Origin: Micromonospora sp. R77 | GTDB lineage: Bacteria; Actinomycetota; Actinomycetes; Mycobacteriales; Micromonosporaceae | Assembly: GCF_022747945.1 (NCBI RefSeq) | Contig: NZ_JALDST010000001.1 | Coordinates: forward strand, 62,001-126,000 | Length of the DNA stretch: 64,000 nucleotides | Reading direction: 5' to 3' | In this document: in pieces, positions 43,768-52,270 of the stretch | Layout of the letters: each line of letters begins with the position of its first letter | How positions within the stretch are numbered: the first letter of the stretch is position 1 | Program-made: the position numbers and the translations under genes | The notes under the pieces: model-generated | Told to the model about the DNA's origin: nothing | Database searches by the model: none | Seen by the model: the letters and a program-made list of their open reading frames with translations, nothing else

Positions 43768-44258
43768 TCAGCGCCAGCCGTAGCCGGCGCGCAGCGCCTG
43801 ACCGACCCGGTCGAACCGGGGCCGGTCCAGCACCGCGCCCTCGCGCCGGATGCTGTCCTCGCGCATGGTGAGCACCCGGTCCAGGCGTACCCAGCTCGGC
43901 CGGTTGTCCCGGTCCCAGGAACCGGGTCCGAGCGCCAGCCAGTGCCGCTGCCCGTCGCGCTCGCTCTGGCTGGAGAGCATCAGGCCGAACAGGGTGCGGC
44001 TGCGCCGGCCGACCACCAGCACCGGGCGGTCCTTGCCCTGGCGGGGGTCCTCCTCGTACGGCACCCAGGTCCAAACGATCTCCCCCGGGTCGGCCTGCCC
44101 GTCCAGCTCCGGGGCGTACGACAGCTCGCGCCGCTGCAACGCGCTGACCTGGCGGCGCCGCGCGACCTGGGCCGGGATCGGACCCGGGCGGGCCGGCGCG
44201 GCCGCGCCCCCGGTGAGCCGACCGAGCGGGACGCCACATTTCTCAACAGACCTGCCAC
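43768..44258 (-). CDS. PemK/MazF-family toxin, N-terminal frame broken near 44225
   Basis: The clear part (44139-43768, 123 residues) is a PemK fold: ADPGEIVWTWVPYEEDPRQGKDRPVLVVG, FGLMLSSQSERDG, WLALGPGSWDRDNRPSWVRLDRVL. Upstream the frame continues to GPIPAQVARRRQVSALQRREL but has no start codon. In another frame, GTG 44258 opens VAGLLRNVASRSVG, and one added base near 44225 joins them. A TAGGCT element ends about ten bases before that GTG, so the mRNA is probably leaderless. PemK toxins cut mRNA; here no antitoxin gene adjoins. It lies three bases from the phosphotransferase start. Confidence 0.75.
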
Positions 44259-44486
44259 GGCCGGCAGCCTATCGCCCGTCGCCGCGCCCGGCGGGGCGCC
44301 GCCGTCGGCGCGGCAAGCGGTGAGTACGACCGGGGCGGCGGAGCCGGCCTCGGCGACGAACCCGGGCGGCGCTGGTCCCCGCCGAGCGGCCCCACCCGCT
44401 CCCCCGCCGAACTGGCCCGGCTGACCGGGGCGGGCACGCCCAGCACCGGTAGCCTGACGGCTGCGCCGACGCGCGGAGGGAGAGCC

Positions 44487-45002
44487 ATGAGCGAGCTGCC
44501 CCGGGACCTGCCCGTCGTGGAACGCCGCGCCGTCCGGCTGGTGGTGCGCGACCGGGGCGGGCTGATCCTGCTCTTCCACACCCGCGACCCCGAGCATCCC
44601 CGGCTGGGCACCTGGTGGGAGCTGCCGGGCGGCGGCATCGACCCGGGTGAGACGGTGGCGCAGACCGCGCTGCGGGAGCTGCGGGAGGAGACCGGGTTCG
44701 TGGTCACCGCCGCCCAGCTCGGGTCGCCGTCGTGGCGGCGGCGGGCCAGCTTCGTGCACCGGCAGCGGCGGCACGTCCAGGACGAGGTGGTGCTGACCGT
44801 ACGTCTGGACGCCGACACGCCCGACGTGGACGGCACCGACCGACTGGACTACGAGGTGGAGGACTACTTCGGGTTCCGTTGGTGGCCGGTGGACCGGATC
44901 GTGGCGAGCCGGGACCGGTTCTATCCCGGCCGGCTGCCCGACCTGCTGGTGCCGTTCCTGGCCGGCGACCAGATCGACGAGCCGTTCGAGCTCTGGTCGT
45001 GA
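44487..45002 (+). CDS. Nudix hydrolase
   Basis: 171 residues; ATG after GGAGGGAG. The Nudix box is complete: GGGIDPGETVAQTALRELREETGF (GX5EX7REUXEEXGU), which binds the metal and cleaves a nucleoside diphosphate linked to a variable group. YFGFRWWPVDRIVAS follows. Substrate unknown. The stretch 44260-44486 before it holds no convincing gene, only a TAGCCT element about 30 bases upstream of the ATG. Confidence 0.88.
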   Translation: MSELPRDLPVVERRAVRLVVRDRGGLILLFHTRDPEHPRLGTWWELPGGGIDPGETVAQTALRELREETGFVVTAAQLGSPSWRRRASFVHRQRRHVQDEVVLTVRLDADTPDVDGTDRLDYEVEDYFGFRWWPVDRIVASRDRFYPGRLPDLLVPFLAGDQIDEPFELWS

Positions 45003-45079
45003 GCGGCGCCGGCCGCCGGGCCGTGACCGGATCCGGCGCCGGGCGTGCCGGACCGGCGGCCGGTGGGCACAGTGGTGCC

Positions 45080-46282
45080 ATGAGCACCCTCCAGGACGCC
45101 CTCGCCCGGTACGCCGCCCGCCTGCACGCCGCCGCCGGACCCGGCCACCACGTCACCTCCCCGCTCGGCGCCTGGCTGCTGCTGGCGCTCTGCGCCCCGG
45201 CGGCGAGCGGCGGGGAGCGGGACGCGCTGGCCGACGTCCTCGACGGACCCGGCGGACGCCGCGACGCGGGCCGCCGCGCTGCTGGCCGAGCCGCACCTGG
45301 TGCCGGCGGCGACCGCCGTGTGGCAGCGGGCGGGTCGGCCGACTGGCAGGCCGGGCTGCCTCGCAGACCGCGACCGGCCTGCTGCCGGACCAGGCGACCC
45401 TCGACACGTGGGCCCGCGAGCACACCGGCCTGATCGACCGGTTCCCGCTGCGGCTCAGCCTGCAGGTGGTGCTGGCGCTGGCCAGCGCGGTGGCCTCCGG
45501 GTCTCCTGGGTCGACCCGTTCGACGTCGCGCCGGCCGCCGACCTGGGGCCGGAGAGCTGGTGCCGGGACGCTGACCTGGTGCTGCGCAGCCCCGGGCACG
45601 GGCACCGGAGCTGGATCGCCGCCGACGAGGGGGCCGGGGACGTGATCGTGCACGCCGCGCCGGCCCGTACCGGGTCGGGGGCCGGGCTGACCGTGGTGTC
45701 GGTGGCGGCGGCGCCGGACGTCGAGCCGGCGATTGCGCGGCCGCCCACCGGCTGGCCGTTGCCGCGGCGGACGGGGCGGAGCCGGGGCGACGGTCCCCGT
45801 TCGACCTGCCGCTCGGCGGGACGGCGCTGTGGGAGCTGCGTCAGGAGCGGGTCCGCACCTGGCGACCGACGGGCGCGAGGAGCGCCACACGGCCGTGCTG
45901 CCGTGCTGGTCGGCGCGGAGCGAGCACCCGCTGACCGGTGCCGGCCTCGGGTTCGACGTCGTCGGCCGGGCGCTCGCCGGCCGGCTGGGCGTGCCGGGGG
46001 CCGGCGTCGAGGCGCGGCAGAGCGCCCCGGCCCACTTCGGCCGGTACGGCTTCGAAGCCGCCGCCGTCACCGCCGCGTTCGCCCTGGTCAGCCTCGCCCC
46101 GAGGGGTGGCCCGGACGGCGGAGCTGCGCTTCGGTCACCCGTACGCGGTGGTGGCGGTGGCCACCGACGAGCGGCGGGACGGCGCCGGGGTGTGGCACGG
46201 GGTGCCGGTCTTCTCCGCCTGGGTGGCCACCCCGCAGGAGCCGTCGGCCGACGACCTCGCCGACCCGCCCCAGGCCGGCTGA
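45080..46282 (+). pseudogene. Serpin-family protein, many frame breaks (probable sequence errors)
   Basis: ATG 45080 to TGA 46282. Fragments in all three frames read in order as one serpin: MSTLQDALARYAARLHAAAG, ATAVWQRA, LSLQVVLALASAVASG, VSWVDPFDVAPAADLGPESW, PLTGAGLGFDVVGRALAG and HPYAVVAVATDERRDGAGVWHGVPVFSAWV. Breaks fall near 45255, 45340, 45365, 45498, 45738, 45850 and 46105, each compatible with one or two missing bases. The C-terminal HGVPVFSAWV resembles the end of actinobacterial serpin-like proteins. Whether the protein is an active protease inhibitor cannot be judged here. Confidence 0.72.
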
Positions 46283-46286
46283 CGGT

Positions 46287-46682
46287 TCACCCCTCGTACG
46301 GGGGGCGTGGGATCGGGTCGACCATCGCGTCGAAGCCGCGCGGCAACTGCGCCACCATGTCCTCGAACTCGCCGACGGTGACCGCCTCCCGCAGGGTGGT
46401 CAGCACCGCCCGTACGCCCACCTCGGCGACGGCCGGGTCCACCCCGGCCCGGTGGGCCACCCGGAACAGGAACTCCACCGACCCGCCGGTCGGGGTGTCG
46501 CCGGGCGGGGCGGCGAGGTAGCCGCTCAGCTCGTCCGGCAGTTGGGCGGCCAGGTCCTCGCTCTCGCCGCCGGTGATCCGCTCGGCGAGGGTCTGCAGCA
46601 CCGCGCGGGAGATGGTGGCCGCCTGCTCGACGGGCAGCTCGGCACGGCGGGACACCGCCTCGACGAACCGGGGAAACCGCAC
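46287..46682 (-). CDS. DUF2267-domain protein (second copy)
   Basis: 131 residues: FPRFVEAVSRRAELPVEQAATISRAVLQTLAERITGGESEDLAAQLPDEL and AEVGVRAVLTTLREAVTVGEFEDMVAQLPRGFDAMV, the same two-half layout as the protein at 28447. The two are paralogues by eye. ATG 46682. Function unknown. Confidence 0.85.
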   Translation of the reverse strand: MRFPRFVEAVSRRAELPVEQAATISRAVLQTLAERITGGESEDLAAQLPDELSGYLAAPPGDTPTGGSVEFLFRVAHRAGVDPAVAEVGVRAVLTTLREAVTVGEFEDMVAQLPRGFDAMVDPIPRPPYEG

Positions 46683-46910
46683 GTCGCCCTCCTGTCCTCG
46701 CCGGCCCGCCCGACTCCGGGACCGGCGACGCGGTTACCCGCACCGCCCGTCGACAAACGGCCGGTGCGGGGCGCGGGCGGCCCCGATCGCCGACGGTCCG
46801 GGGTACGCCCACCGGCGTAGCCCGGACCGGCCGCTACGCCGCCGGCGGTAGCCGGGGTGACGCGGCCACGCCGACGACCCACCGGGGGCCGGCGGTGGAT
46901 GCTGCGGTCC

Positions 46911-47254
46911 ATGAGGGAGATGGCACGCGCGTACACCGTTCTGGGTCTGGTCGTCGGCGCCGCCGGCATCGGCGGGCTCTGGGCGGCGGGGGTGGAGTTC
47001 CCCGTCGCGATCCCGCCGGGGATCGTCATCCTGCTGGCCGGCGCGCTCGTCGTGGGCCTGGGCCGCCGCTGGTGGTGGTCACCGGCGGTGGGGGTGCTGC
47101 TCGGCCTCTTCGTGGCCGTCGGCTGGGCGGTGAGCCCCTCCGGCTGGGGCAACCTGACCGCCGGGCGGGCGCCGCCGTGGCGGCCGGTCAGGCGGTCCAG
47201 CTGGCCGGGTGTGCTCACCGCCAGGTGGTCGCCGGGGTGACCGCGACGGTGTAG
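46911..47254 (+). CDS. Small membrane protein, C-terminal frame break near 47172
   Basis: About 114 residues if repaired. Three hydrophobic segments: YTVLGLVVGAAGIGGLWAAGV, IPPGIVILLAGALVVGLG and PAVGVLLGLFVAVGWAV. The frame then shifts at GCGGGCGCC; adding one base gives AAAVAAGQAVQLAGCAHRQVVAGVTATV, ending at 47254. No known family. Start ATG 46911 or 46920, neither with a good ribosome site. It ends about 50 bases before the convergent monooxygenase gene. Confidence 0.5.
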
Positions 47255-47303
47255 CCAGCCGGCGGTCCCGCGCGGCGGCGTGACCGGCGGACTGCCGACG
47301 GCG

Positions 47304-48708
47304 TCAGCTTCCGCAGCAGCCACCGGCCTGGGCGGCGGCCGGCGCGGCGCCCAGGGTGATCAGATTCAGCGGGACGACCCGCGGGCCGCCGGAGACCCCG
47401 GTGGCGAGACCCTTGCCGGCCGGTTCGGCGGTACCGCAGCAGCTGTCGCCGCCGGCCGGGTCGGCGGGGTCGCTGCTGCAGACGCCGGTCTCGGGCAGGT
47501 CGAGCCGGACGTCCCGGGCCGCCGCCCAGTCGCCGGCGAGCGCCGCCACGACGGAGCGGACCTGCTCGTAGCCGGTGGCCATGAGGAAGGTCGGGGCCCG
47601 GCCGTAGCTCTTCATGCCGACGGCGTAGTAGCCGGCCTCGGGGTGGGACAGCTCGTCGACCCCGTGCGGGGGGACGGTGCCGCAGGAGTGCTCGTTCGGG
47701 TCGATCAGCGGGGCGAGGGCCCGGGTGGCGCCCAGCACCGGGTCCAGGTCCAGGCGCAGCTCGGCGGCGACGGAGTGGTCGGGGCGGAAACCGGTGGCGG
47801 CGACGATCCGGTCCACGACCACCGCCTCGCCGCCGTCGGCCCGCCGGACGACCACGTCGACCCGGCCGCCGGCCGGTCGCAGCGCGTGCACGGAGAAGCC
47901 GGTGAGCAGCCGGATCCGGCCGGCGTCGACGCGCGCGCAGCCGCGCGCCGAGCGCACCCCGGGCGGGCAGGGCGTCGGCGTCGCCGCCGCCGTAGGTGCG
48001 GGTGGCGCTGGTGGAGCGGATCGCCCAGGTCACCTCGGTACCGGGCACCTCGGTGGCCAGTTCGACCAGGCTCAGCAGGGTGTTCGCGGCGGAGTGGCCG
48101 GCACCGACGACCAGGGTGTGCCGCCCGGCGAACCGGTCGCGGTCGGCACCGAGCACGTCCGGCAGCGCGTGCTCCAGGTGCGCCCCGGCCGTGGTCTCGC
48201 CCCGGGCGGGCAGACCGGAGCCGCCGATGACGTTCGGGGTGCGCCAGGTGCCGGAGGCGTCGATCACCGCGCGGGCCAGCAGTTCGTCACCGTCGGCGAG
48301 GCGGACCAGGAACGGGGTGGCGTCCCGGCCGGCGGTACGCAGCCGGTCCAGGCCGAGCCGGCTGATCGCCTCGACCCGGGCGCGGTAGCGCAGGTGGGGC
48401 GCGAGCTGCGGGAGTTCGGCGAGGGGCTGCAGGTAGTCGGCGGCCAGTTCCGCCCCGGTGGGCAGGGCGTCGGGGTCGGGGGCCGCCCAGCCGGCCGCGT
48501 CGAGCAGGCGCCGCGCGGCGGCGTCGACGTCGTACCGCCAGGGGGAGAAGAGCCGGACGTGTCCCCACTGCCGGACGGCTGCGCCGACGCTGTCGCCGGC
48601 CTCCAGGACGGTGAAGGGCAGGCCCCGCTCGTGCAGGTGGGCGGCGGCGGCGAGGCCGACCGGGCCGGCGCCGATCACCACGACGGGCAGTTCGTCCAGG
48701 GCGTTCAT
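47304..48708 (-). pseudogene. ArsO-like flavin-dependent monooxygenase, frame break near 47944
   Basis: ATG 48708 after AGGAGA. The N-terminal half has VVVIGAGPVGLAAAAHLHERG (FAD), HTLVVGAGHSAANTLLSL (NADPH) and VIDASGTW; the C-terminal half, in another frame, has VVDRIVAATGFRPDHSVAAEL, YYAVGMKSYGRAPTFLMATGYEQV and a Cys-rich tail (GVCSSDP, DSCCGTAEP, GGCCGS). The break lies in a GC-dinucleotide run (CTGCGCGCGCGTC) and is cured by one more GC unit. In the ars region, an ArsO-type role against arsenic is likely; the terminal Cys pairs could bind As(III). Confidence 0.8.
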
Positions 48709-48735
48709 CGGTTCTCCTGTGCGGTGGAAGATGGA

Positions 48736-49233
48736 TCAGATCAGCGGGCTGCGGCGTTCGAGCAGGATCACGTCGCGCCACCGGCCGTGGTGGCGGCCGA
48801 CCCGTTCCCGGGTGCCGACGACCCGGAAACCGGCCCGCCGGTGCACGGCCAGGCTGGCGGTGTTCTCCGGGAAGACGCCGGACTGGACGGTCCAGATGCC
48901 GGCCGCCTCGGTGCCGGCGATCAGGGCGTTCAGCAGCAGCCGGGCGACGCCACGGCCCCGGGCGGCCGGGTCGACGTAGACGGAGTGCTCGACCACCCCG
49001 GCGTAGACGGCGCGGGTCGAGGTCGGCGAGACGGCGACCCAGCCGAGCACGGCGTCCGCCCCGTCGACGGCGACCAGGCGGTGGTCGGCCAGCCGGCCGG
49101 CGTCGAACGCCGCCCAGGTCGGCGCGGTCGTCTCGAAGCTGGCGTCGCCGCCGTCCAGGCCGGCCTGGTAGATCGCCAGCACCTGCGCGGCGTCGTCGGC
49201 GTTCATCGGGCGTACGGTGGTGTCGGCCGGCAC
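48736..49233 (-). CDS. ArsN-like GNAT N-acetyltransferase (phosphinothricin/arsinothricin type)
   Basis: 165 residues from GTG 49233, after AAGGGGGTGG. The residues DASFETTAPTW, VEHSVYVDPAARGRGVARLLLNALI, WTVQSGVFPENTASLAVHRRAGFRVVG and GRHHGRWRDVILLERR match the phosphinothricin acetyltransferase (Pat/Bar) family. Relatives called ArsN1, found in ars operons, acetylate the arsenical antibiotic arsinothricin. The ars context makes that the favoured reading; phosphinothricin or methionine sulfoximine acetylation is possible too. Upstream of the monooxygenase in the same operon; divergent from arsR. Confidence 0.82.
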   Translation of the reverse strand: MPADTTVRPMNADDAAQVLAIYQAGLDGGDASFETTAPTWAAFDAGRLADHRLVAVDGADAVLGWVAVSPTSTRAVYAGVVEHSVYVDPAARGRGVARLLLNALIAGTEAAGIWTVQSGVFPENTASLAVHRRAGFRVVGTRERVGRHHGRWRDVILLERRSPLI

Positions 49234-49316
49234 GGTGCCACCCCCTTCGAGGACTGTCTCGACGTTCGTCGAAGCAGACGGTTGCACATTGATTAGACAT
49301 CTGTCAACCTAGAGCG
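49234..49316. promoter_or_regulatory. Divergent ars promoter region
   Basis: Eighty-three bases separate arsN and arsR. TTGATTAGACATCTGTCAA (49290-49308) is an imperfect dyad and the best ArsR-box candidate. CCTAGAGCG lies directly before ATG 49317, so arsR mRNA is probably leaderless. Confidence 0.5.
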
Positions 49317-49679
49317 ATGTCGAAGCAAGCGGCCCCTCCCCCCGACCGCGCCGACGTCCCCTGCTGCGCGCCGCTGGCGCAGCGGCGGGTGCCGGCCGGG
49401 ACCGCCGCCGCCCTCGCCCCCGCCTTCAAGGCCCTCGGCGATCCGGTCCGGCTGCAGCTCATGTCGATGATCGCCTCCGCCGAGGGCGGGGAGGTCTGCG
49501 TCTGCGACCTGACCCCGGCGTTCGACCTGACCGGGCCGACCATCTCGCACCACCTGCGGACGCTGCGCGAGGCCGGCCTGGTCGACGCGGAGCGCCGGGG
49601 CACCTGGGTCTGGTACCGGGCCCGGCCCGCCCTGCTGGGTCAGCTCGCCGCCCTGCTCACCGTCGAGCCGGCCGGATGA
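49317..49679 (+). CDS. arsR: ArsR-family arsenic-responsive repressor
   Basis: 120 residues. Winged helix FKALGDPVRLQLMSMIASAEGGEVCVCDL, then TGPTISHHLRTLREAGLVDAERRG. The CVC pair (C61, C63) in the recognition helix region is the classical arsenite-sensing motif of ArsR proteins; C16 and C17 near the N-terminus may add ligands. As(III) binding should release the divergent operator. The stop overlaps the next start (ATGA). Confidence 0.9.
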   Translation: MSKQAAPPPDRADVPCCAPLAQRRVPAGTAAALAPAFKALGDPVRLQLMSMIASAEGGEVCVCDLTPAFDLTGPTISHHLRTLREAGLVDAERRGTWVWYRARPALLGQLAALLTVEPAG

Positions 49680-50410
49680 CCGGCGCGTCCTGGCGGCGGC
49701 TGCTGGCCGAGTTCACCGGCACCGCCCTGCTGGTCACCGCCGTGGTGGGTTCCGGCATCATGGCCAGCACCCTCTCCCCCGGCGACGTGGGCCTCCAACT
49801 CCTGGAGAACTCGACGGCCACCGCGTTCGCCCTCGGCGCGCTGATCCTGATCTTCGGCCCGGTCTCCGGCGCCCACTTCAACCCGGTGGTCTCCGCGGCG
49901 GACTGGTTCCTCGGCCGCCGCGCCGGCACCGGCCTCACCGGCCGGGACCTCGGCGGTTACGTGGTCGCGCAGGTCGCCGGGGCGATCAGCGGGTCGGTGC
50001 TGGCGAACCTGATGTTCGACCTGGCGGCCGTGGACCTCTCCGGCTCCGACCGCACCGGCAGCCACCTCTGGCTCGGCGAGGTGGTCGCCACCGCCGGGCT
50101 GATCCTGCTGATCTTCGCGCTGGCCCGCTCCGGCCGCGCGCCGGTCGCCCCGGCCGCCGTCGGCGCCTACATCGGCGCGGCGTACTGGTTCACCTCGTCC
50201 ACCTCGTTCGCCAACCCGGCGGTGACGGTCGGCCGCGCCTTCACCGACACCTTCGCCGGCATCGCCCCCGGGTCGGTCCCCGGCTTCGTCGCCGCCCAAC
50301 TCGTCGGGCTCGCCGTCGGCACGACGCTGCTGCTGGCCCTCTATCCCGACGCGGGGCGGGCCGCCGACCAGGTGGTCGTCCCGACCGAAGACCCCGCACC
50401 GACCGCCTGA
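49676..50410 (+). CDS. MIP-family channel (AqpS-like aquaglyceroporin)
   Basis: 244 residues, six helices and two half-helix loops: GAHFNPVVS and SFANPAVTVGR, the two NPA-type boxes (the first is NPV). Coupled to arsR by a four-base overlap and followed by arsC. In Sinorhizobium meliloti the equivalent gene aqpS releases arsenite produced by ArsC; the same arsR-aqpS-arsC order here supports that function. No ArsB or Acr3 pump occurs in the window. Confidence 0.88.
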   Translation: MTGASWRRLLAEFTGTALLVTAVVGSGIMASTLSPGDVGLQLLENSTATAFALGALILIFGPVSGAHFNPVVSAADWFLGRRAGTGLTGRDLGGYVVAQVAGAISGSVLANLMFDLAAVDLSGSDRTGSHLWLGEVVATAGLILLIFALARSGRAPVAPAAVGAYIGAAYWFTSSTSFANPAVTVGRAFTDTFAGIAPGSVPGFVAAQLVGLAVGTTLLLALYPDAGRAADQVVVPTEDPAPTA

Positions 50411-50431
50411 CCCCCGCGAGAGAGGCCCCCG

Positions 50432-50836
50432 ATGTCCGACAAGCCCAGCGTGCTCTTCGTCTGCGTGCACAACGCCGGCCGCTCCCAGATGGCCGCCGGG
50501 TGGCTGCGCCACCTCGCCGGCGACACCGTCGAGGTCCGCTCCGCCGGCTCCGCCCCCGCCGACACCGTCAACCCGGCCGCCGTCGAGGCGATGCGCGAGG
50601 TCGGCATCGACATCACCGACCAGACCCCCAGACTGCTGGAGTACGCCACGGCGGAGTCCTCCGACGTCATCGTCACCATGGGCTGCGGCGACGCCTGCCC
50701 GGTCTTCCCCGGCAAGCGCTACGAGGACTGGAAGTTGGAGGACCCGGCCGGCAAGGGCGTCGAGGCGGTCCGCCAGATCCGGGACGAGATCCGGACCCGG
50801 GTGGAAGTCCTCCTCGCCGAGCTGCACGCCGCCTGA
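50432..50836 (+). CDS. arsC: Arsenate reductase, low-molecular-weight phosphatase type
   Basis: 134 residues; ATG after GAGAGAGGC. The phosphatase-like loop VCVHNAGRSQ has C11-x5-R17, and VTMGCGDACPVFPGKRYEDW carries the second and third Cys used in thiol relay. It reduces arsenate to arsenite with thioredoxin or mycothiol, and arsenite then leaves by the adjacent channel. Confidence 0.92.
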   Translation: MSDKPSVLFVCVHNAGRSQMAAGWLRHLAGDTVEVRSAGSAPADTVNPAAVEAMREVGIDITDQTPRLLEYATAESSDVIVTMGCGDACPVFPGKRYEDWKLEDPAGKGVEAVRQIRDEIRTRVEVLLAELHAA

Positions 50837-50890
50837 GGCGGAACACCCCGGCCCGGCCCGCTGAGCCGGCCGGACGCGCCCGCCGATGGC

Positions 50891-52270
50891 TCAGCCGTCG
50901 GCGAGCGCGTCGAGGGCCAGCGACGCCGTCCAGCTGAAGGCCGGCGAGCCCAGCCCCGCGCCGGTGTCCGGGTGGAAGTACTCGTGACAGCCGGCTCGCG
51001 CGACAAGGTCCAGCATGGACTCCCGCAGTCCGGCGGCGAGGTCGGGCCGGTGGTGCAGGCGCAGGCCCAGCCGGAGCAGCCAGGCGATGTTCAGCCAGCT
51101 CGGCCCGCGCCAGTAGCGCAGCGGCTCGAAGTCCGGCGCGGTCCGGTCGTGGCTGGGCAGCGGTCGGGCCATCCGGGCCGCCAGGCCGAACCGGACCGAG
51201 CACGCCTCGGCCAGCACCGCGCCGACCTGCCGGGCGGGCAGGTCCGGCAGGATCAGCGGCAGCAGCCCGAGCGCCGTACGCGCCGGGACGAGTCGACCGG
51301 TGCGCAGGTCACGCGGGTGGAAGGTGCCGGTGGCCGGGTCGTACAGGCGGGCCACCACGGTCTCGGTGATCCGGGCGGCCCGGTCCCGGTGCGGTCCCGG
51401 GTCGGCGCCGACCACCGTCGCGATCCGGGCCAGCGCGTGCTCGGCCGCCCCGAGCGCCGCGTTGACCAGCGGACACTCGACCAGGAACGGATGGCCGCCG
51501 GCCAGGCCCGAGTCCCGGTAGCGGGCCTCGCGGTAGGCGGCGACGATCGCGACGTAGCGCGCGTAGTCCAGGTCGGTGGGGCGGTGGGCGGCGTCGGCGT
51601 GCGTGGTGTCGTGCCGGCGGTACGCCCGCATGACGGCGGCGTCCGCGGGCACCGCCGCCAGCGGCGCGTCCCAGGCCGGGCTGTTGTCCAGCCCGGACTC
51701 CCACGGGTGCACGATGCAGGCGAGCCCGGCGCCGCCGACGTCCCGGCGGACGGTCAGGTAACGCTGCTGGGCGACGAGCCGGGGATAGAGCCAGCGCAGC
51801 GCCTGCACCGACGCCTCGGTGGGGGCGCGGCGGTGCACCAACCAGGCGGCCAGGGCGTGCACCGGTGGTTGCACCATCCCGGAGGTGGCCACCGGTGGGG
51901 CTTCGTCGGCCCGAGCGGAATCCCAGAACTCGGGCCCGGGGAAGTACGACCCGACCCGCAGCGCGGGGTTGAACACGATGTGCGGCACCCGCCCGTCGGC
52001 CCACTGGGCGGTGAAGAGGGTACGCAGCTCCCGCCAGGCCCGGTCGGGCCGGACGTGGGCCAACCCGACCGCGATGAACGCCGAGTCCCAGCTCCACTGG
52101 TGCGGATAGAGGGTCCGGGACGGCACGGTGTGGTCGTGTTCCCAGTTGGCGTCGAGGGTGGCCAGGGCGAGCCGGTGCACCGCGGCGGTCCGTTCGTCGC
52201 CGCGGGCCGGCCGAGGCAGTCCGGCGGAGGCGGTCAGCTCCGCGCCGGAGCCGGGGGCGGGGGTGCTCAC
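50891..52270 (-). CDS. MGH1/GH63-like glycoside hydrolase
   Basis: 459 residues from a GTG overlapping the upstream stop (GTGA). An (alpha/alpha)6-type protein: LYPHQWSWDSAFIAVGLAHV near the start, CIVHPWESGLDNSPAWD in the middle and RYWRGPSWLNIAWLL, HEYFHPDTGAGLGSPAFSWTASL near the end. These match mannosylglycerate-hydrolase-like and GH63-clan proteins, with D of WESGLDNSP the likely acid. No signal peptide, so it acts inside the cell on a sugar brought in by the adjacent importer. Exact substrate unknown. Confidence 0.82.
   Translation of the reverse strand: MSTPAPGSGAELTASAGLPRPARGDERTAAVHRLALATLDANWEHDHTVPSRTLYPHQWSWDSAFIAVGLAHVRPDRAWRELRTLFTAQWADGRVPHIVFNPALRVGSYFPGPEFWDSARADEAPPVATSGMVQPPVHALAAWLVHRRAPTEASVQALRWLYPRLVAQQRYLTVRRDVGGAGLACIVHPWESGLDNSPAWDAPLAAVPADAAVMRAYRRHDTTHADAAHRPTDLDYARYVAIVAAYREARYRDSGLAGGHPFLVECPLVNAALGAAEHALARIATVVGADPGPHRDRAARITETVVARLYDPATGTFHPRDLRTGRLVPARTALGLLPLILPDLPARQVGAVLAEACSVRFGLAARMARPLPSHDRTAPDFEPLRYWRGPSWLNIAWLLRLGLRLHHRPDLAAGLRESMLDLVARAGCHEYFHPDTGAGLGSPAFSWTASLALDALADG

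Noticed and set aside
44260..44486. Open frame running into the Nudix start
   Set aside because: No start signal and no protein-like pattern; the ribosome site and ATG at 44487 are good.
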